Origin: Anas platyrhynchos
Lineage: Eukaryota; Chordata; Aves; Anseriformes; Anatidae
DNA: 64,000 nt
NCBI RefSeq assembly: GCF_047663525.1
Contig: NC_092613.1
Span: 7,341,501 to 7,405,500 of the forward strand
Reading direction: 5' to 3'
Made by a program: the position numbers and the translations under genes. The notes under the pieces were generated by a model that was not told where the DNA came from, searched no databases, and saw only the letters and a program-made list of their open reading frames with translations. Positions 62,623 through 64,000 of the stretch are shown here, in pieces. Each line of letters begins with the position of its first letter. Position 1 is the stretch's first letter.

Positions 62623-63577
62623 AAGGGAAGGATTTGGAAGCTAATCTGGTGCCTCCTGCTTGACCCAGTGTTATGGCAGGAGATGTCCTGGAGCCTGCTG
62701 CTGCTTGTGAGGATTGCCCTGGGGGATTTATATGCTGGATGGCACGGTTCTGCCCTGGGAGAAACAAGGGGGTGGTTCCTGGGGTGGGGAGGTCCCTGCT
62801 GTAGGGTGGCAGGAGCTGCAGACAAACAGGAGGAGCTGCAGGCTGAGTCCCACTTGGGAGGAAGCACACAACTGGGCGTGCAGAAATTCAAAAAGCAAGA
62901 ACGTCATTTTCTGATACAGGTTTATAATGAATTTTGACTTAAAATAATAAGCAGTATACACAACATACAAGTGAGTTTTACAGAGAGATGCTGTTGTACC
63001 CATCAACTTCTGAACCTACCAGTAAGTTCACAGATTGTTTGCTCTCTCTAGCCCTCTGTGTCTGCAAACGTCTCTGGGTAGCCTTTGTCTTCTTGCAGTC
63101 ATTCAGGCTTCAGTTGGCAGTTCACAACTCTGCTCCTCATCCCCCCTGGGGAGATGGGAGAAGGCTGCAGGAGCTGCTCTCGTTCAGCGAGCATCAGTAG
63201 TGCAGCTGGGGTCAGTATGCCAGGACTGCTCGAGGGGAACGTGGAGATCTTGGAACTTCAGAATTCGCAACACCCTTCCTCTGGCCTTGCAAAAATAAAA
63301 ATAAAAAAAAGGAAAAGCAAGAGTGCTTTCTGCAGGAGTTTGTTACTCGGAACTAGTGGTGTTTTGCTGGTGAAACTTCCCTGTAAATTCTCTGTCGAGA
63401 TGCAGCATTCCTCAGGCATTGCATCCTGGCGCTGGGTGCTCCAAGTCCATCAGGTGCACCGTCCCTTTGCAGAGAGAACAACAGGCAACAGAAGTTTCAC
63501 AGTTGAAGCAAGGAGCGCGGACTCCTCCTAGGGAAGGGATTAGTTTTGCTGAGCAATGAGAAGGGTCCACAGTACCT

Positions 63578-63665
63578 CCTGGGAAATGTAGTCCTTTCTT
63601 TAGTGCTTCGCAGAATTAATTAAATAAAAGCCATGCAGTCGAACTACAGCTCCCAGAACGCCATG
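63578..63665. promoter_or_regulatory. Pair of ZNF143/SBS-type motifs
   Basis: CCTGGGAAATGTAGT at 63578-63592 is, on the minus strand, ACTACATTTCCCAGG. ACTACAGCTCCCAGAACGCC starts at 63643 on the plus strand. Both match the ACTACAnnTCCCAG core of the SBS motif bound by ZNF143/STAF, in opposite orientation about 50 bp apart. Such motifs normally sit in promoters, yet these lie less than 180 bp past the WNT2B stop codon. Confidence 0.55.
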
Positions 63666-63751
63666 GCCCGCAGGGCACGGGTGTTTTACAAAATTGGAAA
63701 GGTGGTGGGGGGGCCTTGCAGCTGCCTCCTCCCTCCGCTGCTCTCCTCTCT

Positions 63752-63981
63752 TCAGGTCTGGTCCAACCACTCGGCCCGTTTGGGGGCTTTACACGTGTGC
63801 ACGTCCACAGTGTCCTCGCACTCCTTGCAGCGCACGGCGCAGCACCAGTGGAACTTGCACTCGCACTTGGTGACCCGAGTGACGCGCGTGGTGTCGTACC
63901 CCCGCCCGCAGCACATCACCTCGCAGCCGTCCGTCCCGCGGGACATCTTGTTGCACACGCGCCCCGCTGTGCCCAGGGAGC
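63752..63981 (-). CDS. WNT2B: WNT2B, last coding exon (gene continues beyond window)
   Basis: C-terminal exon of a secreted Wnt ligand acting through Frizzled/LRP receptors. On the minus strand an acceptor CTCCTCCAG precedes 63981, and the frame enters with two bases completing a Gly codon. It runs 76 codons to TGA at 63752-63754: [20 protein letters not shown], then [32 protein letters not shown] and [14 protein letters not shown] at the end. The dense Cys pattern is the Wnt C-terminal Cys-rich domain that contacts Frizzled. The EWLDQT end is typical of WNT2B; WNT2 ends differently. No Cys appears to be missing. Earlier exons, including the lipid-bearing Ser, lie outside. Tail-to-tail placement with ST7L matches the human locus. 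Confidence 0.95.
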
Positions 63982-64000
63982 CTGGAGGAGGGAAGCAAGA

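Larger units (their letters stand above)
55000..63577. other. ST7L-WNT2B spacer, no confirmed gene
   Basis: Apart from the candidate minus-strand exons listed separately, I see only short simple-sequence runs here, notably the T run at 62586-62622. A minus-strand ATTAAA at 61793-61798 could end the WNT2B transcript. Part of the right end is probably WNT2B 3'UTR. Confidence 0.5.

Noticed and set aside
62349-62891. 180-codon minus-strand frame with a poly-Lys run
   Set aside because: Bridged by the poly(T) run at 62586-62622, with no protein-like composition on either side.

Overview
The window is vertebrate nuclear DNA, almost certainly from a bird. It has compact intron-exon genes, three worn CR1 LINE fragments (the usual bird repeat) and almost no other dispersed repeats. 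Gene order matches the human 1p13.2 block in inverted orientation: PPM1J(+), RHOC(+), MOV10(-), CAPZA1(-), ST7L(+), WNT2B(-). From memory, this block lies on a microchromosome in chicken (chr26), which fits the gene density. Products were recognised from remembered family sequences. Exon borders were read from GT/AG sites and checked by phase arithmetic. The RHOC, MOV10 and CAPZA1 exon sets close exactly into full-length frames of 193, 968 and 286 aa.

Layout: 1-5.9 kb holds the 3' two thirds of PPM1J (the gene is cut by the left edge) and its 3'UTR. A CpG island at about 6.4-7.2 kb looks like the RHOC promoter. RHOC coding exons lie at 12.5-13.8 kb. MOV10 (21 coding exons in 5.7 kb) reads back towards RHOC, so the two genes converge and their 3' ends may overlap near 14.4 kb. 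The MOV10 5' flank (20.6-21.1 kb) carries a tandem repeat, a clear interferon-response-type motif and, on the other strand, a consensus TATA box. CAPZA1 (10 coding exons, 24.1-34.2 kb) and ST7L (14 firm coding exons, 34.5-50.1 kb, plus an uncertain last exon near 54.1 kb) start head to head from one CpG island, with 353 bp between start codons. The last coding exon of WNT2B sits at the right edge.

Base composition changes sharply near 21.5 kb: GC-rich with tiny introns to the left, AT-rich with long introns to the right, becoming mixed again after about 57 kb.

The least explained part is 53.8-63.7 kb, between the convergent ends of ST7L and WNT2B. Several minus-strand open segments there have coding-like, charged or coiled-coil composition and splice-like borders, and two of them join in phase. 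A pair of ZNF143/SBS-type promoter motifs lies just past the WNT2B stop codon. I read this as a possible unrecognised minus-strand gene, but it is inference only.

No mobile element capable of movement, CRISPR array, tRNA or rRNA gene was seen.
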